Origin: Chloroflexota bacterium
GTDB lineage: Bacteria > Chloroflexota > Anaerolineae > B4-G1
Assembly: GCA_011046405.1 (NCBI GenBank)
Contig: DSAR01000307.1
Location: 1 to 11,601, forward strand
Direction of reading: 5' to 3'
Length of the DNA stretch: 11,601 nt
Below the pieces are notes generated by a model that was not told where the DNA came from, made no database searches, and was given only the letters and a program-made list of their open reading frames with translations. Each line of letters starts with the position of its first letter. Positions within the stretch are counted from its first letter, which is position 1. The translations under genes were made by a program, and so were the position numbers. Positions 1 through 8,040 of the stretch are shown here, in pieces.

Positions 1-33
1 GTGTTTGCGAGCGGCAAAGCCGCTCGCAAACAC
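1..33. repeat. Perfect 15-bp inverted repeat (hairpin)
   Basis: The arms GTGTTTGCGAGCGGC (1-15) and GCCGCTCGCAAACAC (19-33) are exact reverse complements around an AAA loop. The next bases are C-rich (cccgccccgg) and there is no T-run on the plus strand, so it is not a classical intrinsic terminator in that direction. Because it touches the window edge, it could be the end of a longer element, a terminator of an upstream gene read from outside, or a REP-like palindrome. Confidence 0.8.
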
Positions 34-80
34 CCCGCCCCGGTTTATTGAGATGATACGTTTCTGGCTTGTCCAGGTTA

Positions 81-88
81 GGAGGAAG
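81..88 (+). promoter_or_regulatory. Shine-Dalgarno site fixing the start at 92
   Basis: GGAGGAAG lies 3 nt before the ATG at 92, and its GGAGG core ends 6 nt before it. No comparable site precedes the upstream in-frame start at 5, which would also have to read through the hairpin at 1-33. This supports the short protein form. Confidence 0.75.
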
Positions 89-91
89 TTG

Positions 92-436
92 ATGAAAATA
101 GCTAAATTGATCGCTCTGTTGGGCCTGTTGGCGATGACGGGCGTCCTGGTCTACGGATTCGCCGTCGGGGATTTTGGCGCGGAGGGCCGGCGCTTGCTCG
201 CGATGCCCTGGGGGATCGTCTCGCTGGTCGATCTCTACGTGGGATTTGTGCTATTTTCTTGCTGGATCGTCTACCGCGAGAAGTCGCTCCTTCGTTCCGT
301 CGTGTGGGTCGTGCTGATGATGGTGCTGGGCTTTTTCACCGCCAGCCTGTACACCCTCATCGCGTTGCAGACCAGCCAGGGGGATTGGCGGCATTTCTGG
401 ATGGGCAGGCGGTTAGAAGATGAATGGGATGCATGA
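92..436 (+). CDS. Small three-helix membrane protein, DUF1475-like
   Basis: This is a 114-residue protein of unknown function. It begins MKIAKLIALLGLLAM. Hydrophobic segments at about residues 5-23, 42-60 and 69-91 suggest three membrane passes. The conserved-looking stretch MPWGIVSLVDLYVGF, followed by a WIVYRE loop and a final helix ending FFTASLYTLIAL, resembles bacterial members of DUF1475, a match made from memory and not searched. The tail (GDWRHFWMG, then charged RRLEDEWDA) is soluble. The start at 92 is chosen for the SD at 81-88 and because a hydrophobic N-terminus follows directly. The gene stands alone on this strand and converges on the FG-GAP gene, whose stop is 55 nt away, so it is not part of that operon. 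No function should be inferred beyond an inner-membrane location. Confidence 0.8.
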   Translation: MKIAKLIALLGLLAMTGVLVYGFAVGDFGAEGRRLLAMPWGIVSLVDLYVGFVLFSCWIVYREKSLLRSVVWVVLMMVLGFFTASLYTLIALQTSQGDWRHFWMGRRLEDEWDA

Positions 437-471
437 TCGGGAAAAGGAATTGCTCCTGCGCTACCACGTGT

Positions 472-492
472 AGACCGCGTGCGCGTCGGTCT
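472..492. terminator. Weak hairpin between convergent genes
   Basis: AGACCG (472-477) pairs with CGGTCT (487-492) around a GC-rich loop in which further CG pairs are possible. It lies in the 54-nt gap between the convergent stops at 436 and 491 and overlaps the FG-GAP stop codon. Neither strand has a T-run after it, so a bidirectional terminator role rests on position only. Confidence 0.25.
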
Positions 493-3400
493 AAGGCGCG
501 CTGCGGAAATCCGCTTCCGTGGGACCGTTCCAGGGCGGGGAGAACCATGGCCCCACACTCATGCCCAACAGATCGCCGGGCGGATGCCGTTGGCGCACCC
601 GCCAGCGGTAGACGGTGTCGGGCGTCAAGCCCGCCACCGTCTGGCTCAACACGCCGCTGGTTGTGAACAGGCCGACGCCGGCGCTCGCTTCGGTGGACGT
701 AAACGGGACGCCCAACGGCGCGACCTGCCATTCGAGTGCCAGCGGTGTGCCCGCCAACGCCCGGTGGGCGGTCAATTGCAGGTGGACGCGGGTGGGCGAA
801 TCGGAACGACCCAGCGGCCCGATGGGCGTCTCGCCATCGGTGCGCATCTGCCTGGGCCGGCGGACGGCTCGCCCCCAACCGCCGTTCCCCGGGTAGATGA
901 AAACCCCGCCCCGGTCCACGTAACCGTCGTCGTACGTCGGCACGCCGACCGCCAGGTCGGCGAAACCATCCCCATCCCAGTCCCCAACAGCGACGCTGAA
1001 TCCGAAGGCGGCCTTGTCCTGCGCGCCCGCTGTCACCCAGGCCTGCGGGCCAGATGAAATCCCGCCCGGCCCGCCGTGGTAGACGAAGACGCCGCCCGGC
1101 TCGATCCTGTGCTCGTTGTCTGGATGGATGGCGTAGTTGGAGGCGCCAATGGCGAGATCGGAGAAACCGTCGCCGTTCACGTCCCCGGCGATAGCGACAG
1201 AGATGGCGAATTTGCTGTTCTCCTGGTCGGTGGGGTGGGTGATCCAGGCCGCTTCATCCGTTAGGCCATTTTCGCCGCCGTCGTAGACGAAGACGGTCCC
1301 CTCGCGCCAGACCTCGCCGGTGTACTTGTAGGCCCCGGCGATGACGTCGGCGTACCCGTCGCCGTTCAGATCTCCAGCGGCGATGGAGAGGCCGAGTTCG
1401 GCTTGATTGTTATCCCCGATGATCACCCAGTCGGGTGCAGGCGAGAGACCCTCCGCCGATCCGTAGAATCCGTAGAGCGCGCCCTCGTCCTGCACGTTGC
1501 TGTGCAAGTTGGGCGCGACGTCGTAGCACGGCGCGCCCACGACGAGATCGGCGTAGCCATCGCCGTTCACGTCCCCAACGGCGACCGCGCGCCCGAAATT
1601 GGCGAAAGCCCGGTCGGTGGGGTGTGCGATCCAGGCAGGTTCGTCCGCCAACCCATCCGGCCCGCCGTAGTAGACGAAGGCCGCTCCCTCGTTGACCGCC
1701 TCGGCGTCGTAACCGTTGGTTGTGATGAGCACGTCGGCGTAGCCATCGCCGTTCACGTCCCCGGCGGCGACCGCGTAACCGAACCGGGCGCTGATCCCGT
1801 AGATCGCTGTCCCCTGGCGCGGCGGCGGCGCGCTCCAATCCGGCTCGTCCCCGGGACCATTGGGCCCACCATAGTAGACGCGGACCTGTCCATCGTCGTG
1901 CATCTCGTGATCGTAGAGCGGGACGCCGAGGATGACGTCGGCGTAGCCGTCGCCGTTCACGTCCCCCGCGGCCATGGCCTGCCCCAGCCGGGCCCACGCT
2001 TGTCCCCCCTCGGCGGTCCAGAGAGGCGTCGTCGCGGGGCCGCCCGGCCCCCCGGCGTAGAGGTAGACGGCTCCCTGCTCGGTCAAATTGCCGTCGTAAT
2101 GGGGTGCGCCGACGAGCAGGTCGTCGTACCCGTCGCCGTTCACGTCCCCGGCGTTGGCGACCGACCAGCCCAGGAGAATTTTCTCGCCCTCGCCTGTGAC
2201 CTGCCACGCGGGCGCATTCGTCAACCCCGTTGGTCCGCTGTGGTAGACGAAGGCCCCGCCCTCCTCCATTTGCTCGCGCGCGTAACCGGGCGCGCCGACG
2301 ACGAGGTCGGCGTAACCGTCGCCGTTCACGTCGCCAGCCGTCGCGACGGCCTCGCCGAAGCGGGCGTTGGCCTGGTCGGTAGGATGCGTGACCCAAATCG
2401 GCACGGTCGAGAGGCCGGCCGGGCCGCCCCGGTAGACGTAGGCGGCGCCCTCGTCCGGCTGCACGTCGGCGCGACCGGGCGCGCCGACGGTCAGGTCGGC
2501 GTATCCGTCCCCGTTCGTATCCCCCAGGATGGCGAGCGCCGATCCGAAATGAGCGCCCGCCCGGTCGCCGCTCGCCGTCCAGCTGGTTTCCGAGATGATG
2601 GTCGCGATGTCATCCGTTGGCCCGCCGTGGTAGACGAGCACGCGCCCGGCGTCGGTCAGGACGGTGGAACCCGTCACATCGCTCAAGACATCGTAACCGG
2701 GTGCGCCGACGATGAGGTCGTCGTACCCGTCGCCGTTCACGTCCCCGGCGCTGAAGGCCGCGCCCAGCCGCGCGCCGGCCTGTTGACCGGTGATGCTCGC
2801 ATAGGCGGCAGTGTCGGTGATGGCCCCAGTGATGTGGGCGGAATAGACGTAGAGCCGGCCCGTGTCGGTCAGCGTGAGCGTGCCGGCGATCCCGTCGTAA
2901 CCGGGTGCGCCGACGGCGAAATAGACGCCATCTCCTTCGCCGTCCCCTTCGCCGTCGCCATCCACGTTTCCGGCCCGCCCGACTGTGGCGCCAAATTGGG
3001 CGCCGGGCTGCGTCCCCTGTACCCGCGCGACCTCCGTCATACCGTCCGCGCCGCCGTGGTAGATCACAACGATGCCCATATCGTCTGTATCCTCTCGGCC
3101 GGGGGCGCCAATGGCGATGTCGGCAAAAGTATCCCCGTTCACGTCGCCCAGGGCGGCGATGGAAGCGCCTAGATTTCCGACGCCCAAATGGTCGCCGGAG
3201 ATGGCCCACGCCGAGGCGGCGCTCAAGCCGTTCTCACCGCCGTGGTAGATGAAGACCGTTCCGCCATCGTTCGCATCGGAACAGGCGATGTCGGCGTAGC
3301 CATCCCCGTTCACGTCCCCGGCGGCGGCGACCGTCTGTCCCAGGCGACCGCCTTCCCGGTCGCCCACGACGTACCAGGCCGCGTTGTCGCCAAGCCCCGT

Positions 3401-4353
3401 CGCCGACCCGTGGTAGACGAAGACCGCGCCCGCGTCGGCCTGACCGCTGTCGTACCAGGGCGCGCCGACGACGAGATCGGCGTAGCCGTCGCCGTTGACG
3501 TCCCCGGCGGTGGAGAGGCATAGCCCAGGCCAGCGCCCGCCTGCTCGCCCACACCGATCCAATCGGCCGGCGGTGGGGGGGCGGCGAGGCGGGCGCGGAG
3601 CGTGAGAGGCCCTGGAATGGGGTCAATGACGGTGACCTGGAGCGCGTAGACGCCAGCCGCGTCACCGGGAACGAGCGCCGTCAGCACGGCGTGCGTTTGG
3701 CCGCCTGCGTCGATGGCCTGGAATGGGCCGTAGTGCAGCACGGTCTCGCCTGTTTCGCTCGTCAGGTGGATGACCCCTTCGTTGAGCCGGGGCGTGAGGG
3801 AACCGGCGAGCGTTATGGTGATGGGAAACGGCGATTCCGCCGGGGCAAGCACGATGATTTCATGCAACAGGCCGCGCGGGTCGTTGGTGTAACGCTCGCT
3901 CCATTCCGGGCGGCGGTAAGCGGCCTGGTTTTGGCTGATCGACAAGGTGCTCGCGCCGGCCTGGCGTTGCCCCGGGAGCGAGACGCGCGGACTCAAGCGC
4001 CAGTCAGGCTGCTCGGTCGTGCGCGGCGCGAGATAGACGCCGTCGAGATCGAAACCCACGCGCACGCCATGCGCCCGGTTCGGGGCCTGGTAGCCGGGCG
4101 CCTGACCCGGCGCGGGAGACGTTGCGCGCCACGTGATGTGATATTCCCGGCTTTCCAGGTCTCGTTGGACGTCGCGCTGCCAATCGTCTGAGGGAGACGC
4201 CGTGGCAGGCGGGGGCGCCTGAACGCTGGCGATCGGCGGGGATGGGGCGGCGGTTGACCGGGGCGCGCCGGTCATCGGGAACAGGCAGCAGGTCGGCAGC
4301 AGGATCAGGAGGCAGAGGCTGATTTGCACGCTCGACCGCCAGCGTTCAGGCAT
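491..4353 (-). CDS. FG-GAP repeat (integrin-alpha-like) surface protein, frameshifted
   Basis: This is a large exported protein of about 1285 residues if the frame is repaired. The start at 4353 is preferred over ATG 4365 because GGAG sits 6 nt before it. The hydrophobic run SLCLLILLPTCCLF is a signal peptide. A beta-rich N-terminal domain follows (REYHITW, APNRAHGVRVGF, LDGVYLAPR, WSERYTNDPRGL, LTPRLNEG). Next come 14 FG-GAP repeats of about 60 residues, each with a D-x-N-x-D-G-x-x-D calcium loop and a VGAP-type strand. The C-terminus is Fn3-like (GLTPDTVYRWRVR, GPWFSPPWNG). The order resembles FG-GAP proteins I recall from Chloroflexota. In integrins such repeats form a calcium-stabilised beta-propeller; here adhesion or polymer binding is inferred. 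The frame breaks near 3511-3522: one frame carries the N-terminal domain through AGAGLGYA, the other resumes at STAGDVNGDGYADL. Adding one base restores a normal repeat. The gene starts 34 nt after the beta-helix gene and probably shares its transcript. Confidence 0.85.
885..3570 (-). repeat. Array of 14 FG-GAP coding repeats
   Basis: Fourteen copies of a roughly 180-bp coding unit occupy most of the gene. Each has a core of the type AGDVNGDGYADLVVGAP followed by YD, an EGAVFVY strand and GGPxGL. Unit 2 has lost the VGAP strand (IACSDANDGG), unit 4 has an expanded loop, and unit 10 replaces VGAP with LITTNGYD. The DNA is so similar between units (a gtcgccgttcacgtccccgg motif recurs) that recombination between repeats and assembly errors are both possible. 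Confidence 0.9.
2929..2964 (-). repeat. 12-bp microsatellite inside FG-GAP unit 4
   Basis: A unit close to ccttcgccgtcc recurs imperfectly and encodes GDGEGDGEGDG where other units have a single NGDGYAD loop. The expansion is in frame and lengthens the calcium-loop region by about seven residues. It looks like replication slippage. Confidence 0.7.
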
Positions 4354-4387
4354 AAATGTCTCCATTGGGCTTACGTGTTAACGACGA

Positions 4388-6547
4388 TCATTGGGAGGCG
4401 TAGTTTCGTATCACCAGCGGCAGGTAGATGAACTCGTCTCTCAGGTCAAATTCGTCAGCGCCGATGTCCGGCCCGTCGCCCATCGGCCGGGGATCCCCCT
4501 CGAAATCGACTCTCACGCCGACGTCGGCCCCGGCGTCTATCGCGGGCGAATCGGCCTGGAGGTGATAATCCCGGTTGATTGGATCGACGAAACGCGGATC
4601 CAGGAAAATCGACAGGGTGCCGCTGAGCACGAGAGTGCCGCCCTCGTTGGCCCACAGGAGCGAGTTGCTGACGACGACCCCGGATCCGACGACGTGCGAG
4701 ATGCCGACGGTGTGGCTGGCGACGATGTTGTTGACCAGGGTCAGGGTGACGCCGGGCACGTTGATCTCGATGCCGATCCCTTGCCGCACGGTGGGGCTGC
4801 CGACCAGTGTGTTGTGGTAGAGCACGTTGTGGGGTGCAGCTCCGGTCTGGATCAGGATGGTTTGCGTGACGGAATTGGCGATGACGTTGTTGGTGAGGGT
4901 GAAGACGCCAGCGTCATCCAGGTCGACGCCAGCCTCGCCGGAACCGTAGACCTGGTTGGCCTCGATAATCGCCGTCGTCGTTCCCTCCGCCTTGATCCCA
5001 TTGTTGTCGCTGTCGGCGACGACGTTGTGGGCGATGGTGTTGGCGATCGCCCGGGTGTCGATGCCGTCGTCGCCCACATCGTTGATCCGGTTCTCCCGAA
5101 TCATCACCTGATCGGCCGCTTGCACCTTGATGCCGTCCCCATCGACCGTGACGCTGATGACGTTGTGGGTGATGGTGAGGGCGCGCGCACCCCGGGCGTC
5201 GATGCCGTCGCCCCCGGCGCTGTAGACGGTGTTGAACGTGATCAGGGCGTCTCGAACGTTTTCGACGTGGACGCCGTCCTTTCCAGCCAGCGTCAGGACG
5301 TTGTGGGCGATGGCGTTAGTCTGTGCGCGGGCGTCGATGCCGTCGTCGCCGACCTGCTGCACTCGATTGTGCTGGATGATGGAGATGAGAGAGTCGCCGG
5401 CGTCCCGCACCTTGATCCCCTCGGCGCCGACGTTGGGGCCGATGACGTTGTGGGTGATGGTGAAGGCGCCTGTTCCCTCGGCGTCGATGCCGTCGCTAGC
5501 GGCGCTGTAGACCGTGTTGAACGCAATCTCGGCCTCCGGGACACCCTCAATGTGGATGCCATCCTTGCCGATCTGCGTCAGGGTGTTGGAGATGATGGCG
5601 TTGGTCTGCGCCCGGGCGTCGATGCCGTCGTTGGCGGTGCTGTAGACGGTGTTGCCGCGAATCACAGCGCTGGGGCAATCCGCGTCGACCCGGATGCCAT
5701 CGCCGCCGACGTCTTCGACGTGATTATCGACGATGCTCGCGTCGCCGCCGCGGGCGTAGATGCCGTTATCGTCCACGTCGCGGACGACGTTGCCAACGAC
5801 GGTGTGGGTGCCGCTGACCTCGATGCCATAGTAATCGGACGCCGGATCGAAACCGCTCGTCTGGACGGTGTTGCCCTGGACGAGCGCTTCGCCGCCCCGC
5901 ACCGAGATGCCGTGGCGGCCGACGTTTTCGACTGTGTTGGAGAGAATGGCGACCACGCCACCGTCGATCTCGATCCCCTCCCGATCCCCGTTCCGGACGT
6001 GGTTGTGCTGCAGTAAAATCAACCCCGATGAGGGGCCGCCGTCGATCTCGATCCCCTGACGGGCGAAGTGCTCGACGGTGCAGGCAGTGACGGTGACGGC
6101 GCCGCTGTAGACGTGGATGCCGTCCCGGCCGTTGCGCAGGGTGAGACCGTCCAGCGTCACCGCTTCGTCCGGCGCGTCGATGCGCACGGTGTGGGTGACG
6201 TCGTTGCTATCGACGATGACCGGCGTGCCGGTGATGCTGCGGGTGGTGAACGTGATGTTCCACCCGCCGTGGACTTTGACGCTGTTGCTGATGACCAGGT
6301 ACTCGGTGTAGACACCGGCGGCGACCCAGACCTCGTCACCAGGGCCGGGGCCGGACAAGGCGATGGCCTGCTGGATGCTGCCGCAGGGGGTCTCGGTCGA
6401 GAGACAGTCGCCGTCGGCGCCAGCGCGCACGTAGTAGATGCCGGGGTCCGCGCGGACGGGGGCGACAGGCAGTCTCAGGAGGGCGAAGAGGATGAGAGTC
6501 GATCCGAGTCCCAGGGCGATGGCCCACAGGAGATAGCGCTTATTCAT
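4388..6547 (-). CDS. Secreted right-handed beta-helix (PbH1 repeat) protein
   Basis: A 719-residue exported protein. Residues 1-33 form a signal peptide (MNKRYLLWAIALGLGS, likely cleaved after PVRA). A start region typical of secreted parallel beta-helix proteins follows, with two cysteines (GDCLSTETPCGSIQQAI), then DEVWVAAGVYTEYLVI. The body is a ladder of roughly 22-residue rungs with recurring N-x-V and DGI(D/K/H) motifs, as in pectate-lyase-like or NosD/PbH1 folds. The middle holds a tandem duplication of about 95 residues. Near the end are LDPRFVDPINRDYHLQADS and PAIDAGA, a common closing motif in this group, and the last residues are IYLPLVIRNYASQ. No catalytic residues can be assigned; polysaccharide binding or cleavage and a passive adhesin role are all possible. 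The start is set by AAGGAGG six nt upstream of ATG. It has its own promoter, and the FG-GAP gene follows after 34 nt. Confidence 0.85.
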   Translation of the reverse strand: MNKRYLLWAIALGLGSTLILFALLRLPVAPVRADPGIYYVRAGADGDCLSTETPCGSIQQAIALSGPGPGDEVWVAAGVYTEYLVISNSVKVHGGWNITFTTRSITGTPVIVDSNDVTHTVRIDAPDEAVTLDGLTLRNGRDGIHVYSGAVTVTACTVEHFARQGIEIDGGPSSGLILLQHNHVRNGDREGIEIDGGVVAILSNTVENVGRHGISVRGGEALVQGNTVQTSGFDPASDYYGIEVSGTHTVVGNVVRDVDDNGIYARGGDASIVDNHVEDVGGDGIRVDADCPSAVIRGNTVYSTANDGIDARAQTNAIISNTLTQIGKDGIHIEGVPEAEIAFNTVYSAASDGIDAEGTGAFTITHNVIGPNVGAEGIKVRDAGDSLISIIQHNRVQQVGDDGIDARAQTNAIAHNVLTLAGKDGVHVENVRDALITFNTVYSAGGDGIDARGARALTITHNVISVTVDGDGIKVQAADQVMIRENRINDVGDDGIDTRAIANTIAHNVVADSDNNGIKAEGTTTAIIEANQVYGSGEAGVDLDDAGVFTLTNNVIANSVTQTILIQTGAAPHNVLYHNTLVGSPTVRQGIGIEINVPGVTLTLVNNIVASHTVGISHVVGSGVVVSNSLLWANEGGTLVLSGTLSIFLDPRFVDPINRDYHLQADSPAIDAGADVGVRVDFEGDPRPMGDGPDIGADEFDLRDEFIYLPLVIRNYASQ
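5069..5629 (-). repeat. Tandem duplication within beta-helix gene
   Basis: Two adjacent coding units, 5629-5345 (95 codons) and 5344-5069 (92 codons), share the same motif order: DGIDARAQTNAI, GKDG(I/V)H(I/V)E, FNTVYSA, DGIDA, TITHNVI, GIKV. A third, partial copy starts at 5068 (DGIDTRAIANTIAHNVV). The unit corresponds to about four beta-helix rungs, so the solenoid seems to have grown by whole-rung segmental duplication. Confidence 0.85.
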
Positions 6548-6607
6548 TTTTGTCCTCCTTCTTGCTCTTGACTAGCAGTACAGAACGACATGAGGCGACC
6601 TCATTGC

Positions 6608-6637
6608 ATATTAGCACACCCGCCGGGCAGTTGTCAA
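6608..6637 (-). promoter_or_regulatory. Sigma70-type promoter of the beta-helix/FG-GAP unit
   Basis: On the minus strand a consensus -35 TTGACA (6637-6632) and a near-consensus -10 TAATAT (6613-6608) are separated by 18 nt. Transcription would start near 6600, giving a leader of about 50 nt before the AAGGAGG site and the ATG at 6547. It lies wholly in the 99-bp gap after the hydrolase stop, so the beta-helix gene need not depend on read-through. Confidence 0.75.
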
Positions 6638-6646
6638 GCCTTTCGC

Positions 6647-7735
6647 TTAGTTGGCGGACAAGCCGGCTGAGATAGACGACCAGTTGGCCGGGTCCTCGCC
6701 GCCCAGCCGCCAGATCGCGACGCCGCCCAGGCCATACTTTTGTACCAATTTCAGCCGGGCGGCGACGCTGGCGCCGTTGGCGTACCAGACGGTGTGGTGT
6801 GCGCCGGCGACGTCGGTGTAGGCGAACCAGGGTTCAGCGACGGCCAGGCGCCACGTCTCGGTCGATTTCCACTGCGGGCTCACGTCGTGGGCGGCGATCA
6901 GGTCCTGCGCGCCTTCCCAGGTCAGGCTGGTGCTCGCCGATTCCCCCCAAGCGCGGCCGTAAAAGTGAATGCCGACGTAGACCCGGTTCGGCGGCACGAC
7001 CGAGACGGCAAAAGCGATCACGTCCTCCATCCACCACACCGGCGCGATAGGGCCGGGCTCGCCGCCGCTCCAATGGTAGTCGTAGGTCATCACGCGGAAG
7101 CGGTCCACGGCGGCCCCGATGCGGGTCCAGTCCTGGGCTTGGGGGCCGCTCCAGCCGCCGGGCTCTCCCGTCTTGGCGTGCACGGCGATGGAGAGCAGTT
7201 TCCCCTGGGCGTGCAGCGCGGCCGAGAGTTCCTCGATGAACAGGCTGAAGGCTTCGCGATCATCGTGGCCGTTCAGCCCCTCGTAATCGATGTCGATACC
7301 GTCGTAATCGTAGGTGAGCGTCTCTTCCACCAACACGCGAATGTGAGCAGCGCGGCGGGCGGGGTCGTGGATGACCGCGCTGACGGACCCGGCGTCGAAA
7401 CCGGCGTTGCTCGCGTTGTTGATCAGCGGGATGACGAGTGTCGATTGGCCGTGCGCCTCTGCGATCAGCGTCGCGTCTCGCGCGCCAGCGTATGGCAGGA
7501 TCGAGCCATCGCCGCTGGGGTCGAGTTGGTACCAGACGGGCGATAATTCGTCGATGTAGGCCCGGTGGGCGTCCCACGATGCCCGCGCGCGGGCACTATC
7601 CCACGAGGTGGGCATCCAGGCGGCGACCCGGCCCAGCGATGGGGCATAGCGGCCCGCATTCTGCGTCTGGTAGATCATCACCAGGGAAAACAGACAAGTC
7701 GCCACGAGAAAGAGCAGAAACAGACGTTTGATCAT
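6647..7735 (-). CDS. Glycosyl hydrolase family 18 (chitinase/YaaH-like) exported protein
   Basis: A 362-residue protein with a single N-terminal hydrophobic segment (residues 3-22, RLFLLFLVATCLFSLVMIY) acting as signal peptide or membrane anchor. The GH18 catalytic signature D-x-x-D-x-D-x-E is intact as DGIDIDYE at residues 145-152, with Glu152 the expected proton donor. Further family features are MTYDYHWSGGEPGPIAP at 216-232, a barrel strand NRVYVGIHFYGRAW, and the late GLGGVAIWRLGGED. The SGGEPGPIAP loop resembles GH18 enzymes of the spore-cortex-lytic YaaH/YdhD group more than classical chitinases, so the substrate could be peptidoglycan or another N-acetylglucosamine polymer acting outside the membrane. 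No LysM or other binding domain is fused. An upstream TTG at 7786 is in frame, but the ATG at 7735 is preferred: it starts directly at the hydrophobic segment and sits just after a promoter. No Shine-Dalgarno site is visible. Confidence 0.85.
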   Translation of the reverse strand: MIKRLFLLFLVATCLFSLVMIYQTQNAGRYAPSLGRVAAWMPTSWDSARARASWDAHRAYIDELSPVWYQLDPSGDGSILPYAGARDATLIAEAHGQSTLVIPLINNASNAGFDAGSVSAVIHDPARRAAHIRVLVEETLTYDYDGIDIDYEGLNGHDDREAFSLFIEELSAALHAQGKLLSIAVHAKTGEPGGWSGPQAQDWTRIGAAVDRFRVMTYDYHWSGGEPGPIAPVWWMEDVIAFAVSVVPPNRVYVGIHFYGRAWGESASTSLTWEGAQDLIAAHDVSPQWKSTETWRLAVAEPWFAYTDVAGAHHTVWYANGASVAARLKLVQKYGLGGVAIWRLGGEDPANWSSISAGLSAN

Positions 7736-7742
7736 TGTTAGG

Positions 7743-7771
7743 AGTATAGCACAGGCCGGATGGGGAGACAA
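7743..7771 (-). promoter_or_regulatory. Promoter giving a probably leaderless GH18 mRNA
   Basis: On the minus strand, -35 TTGTCT (7771-7766) and -10 TATACT (7748-7743) are spaced by 17 nt, with an upstream TG at -16/-15 approximating an extended -10. Only seven bases (CCTAACA) separate the -10 from the ATG at 7735. Transcription should therefore begin at or within a base or two of the start codon, matching the lack of an SD site. Confidence 0.65.
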
Positions 7772-7816
7772 GTAAGAATAGATCAAACCTGCCGCTGGCT
7801 AATGTAAATCCAACGT

Positions 7817-7845
7817 TTGTAAGATGTCGATGTTTTTGTTATACT
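7817..7845 (+). promoter_or_regulatory. Promoter-like sequence at the edge of the ATTCGTG repeat
   Basis: TTGTAA (7817-7822) and TATACT (7840-7845) are spaced by 17 nt on the plus strand, followed by GGAATTC and an ATG at 7853. The only reading frame there is a 98-codon one made of repeat DNA, so it probably drives non-coding transcription into the repeat region or the methyltransferase gene, if it is active. Confidence 0.4.
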
Positions 7846-7855
7846 GGAATTCATG

Positions 7856-7984
7856 ACCCGATATCCCTGGATCACGAATGTCACGAATGGACAAATCACA
7901 CGAGTTTTGGCTTCCAATTTCAAAAAACATTCGAGCATTCGTGTGATTCGTGATCGAAAATCAGGCTCTTGGCCACGAATGTCG
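7856..7984 (-). repeat. ATTCGTG-rich intergenic repeat, copy 1 (inverted)
   Basis: Read on the minus strand, this matches 9356-9493 on the plus strand. The match runs from CGACATTCGTGGCCAAGA through ATCACGAATCACACGAATG to GATATCGGGT, with roughly 90% identity by eye and one 9-nt gap. It contains several ATTCGTG or CACGAAT heptamers in both orientations, so single strands could fold. The wider gap 7787-8258 holds no gene I can support: it contains this repeat, a promoter-like site at 7817-7845 and the inverted repeat at 8041-8153. Nothing clear is seen in 8154-8240. Confidence 0.8.
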
Positions 7985-8040
7985 AGTGGTGAAATACTGG
8001 AATATAGTGCCTATCCAGTGGGATTCTTGTTTTTTGTTAT

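Noticed and set aside
5..91. N-terminal extension of the DUF1475-like protein from ATG 5
   Set aside because: It would start inside the hairpin, lacks an SD, and adds a charged segment before a clear hydrophobic N-terminus with a good SD at 81-88.
1403..3172. 589-codon open frame on the plus strand
   Set aside because: It is a mirror of the FG-GAP repeats: repetitive VAVHVPG text arises from the antisense of DVNGDG codons.
4391..6016. 541-codon open frame on the plus strand
   Set aside because: It is antisense to the beta-helix gene, with the same Val/Asp-rich low complexity caused by GC-rich repeats, and has no start signals.
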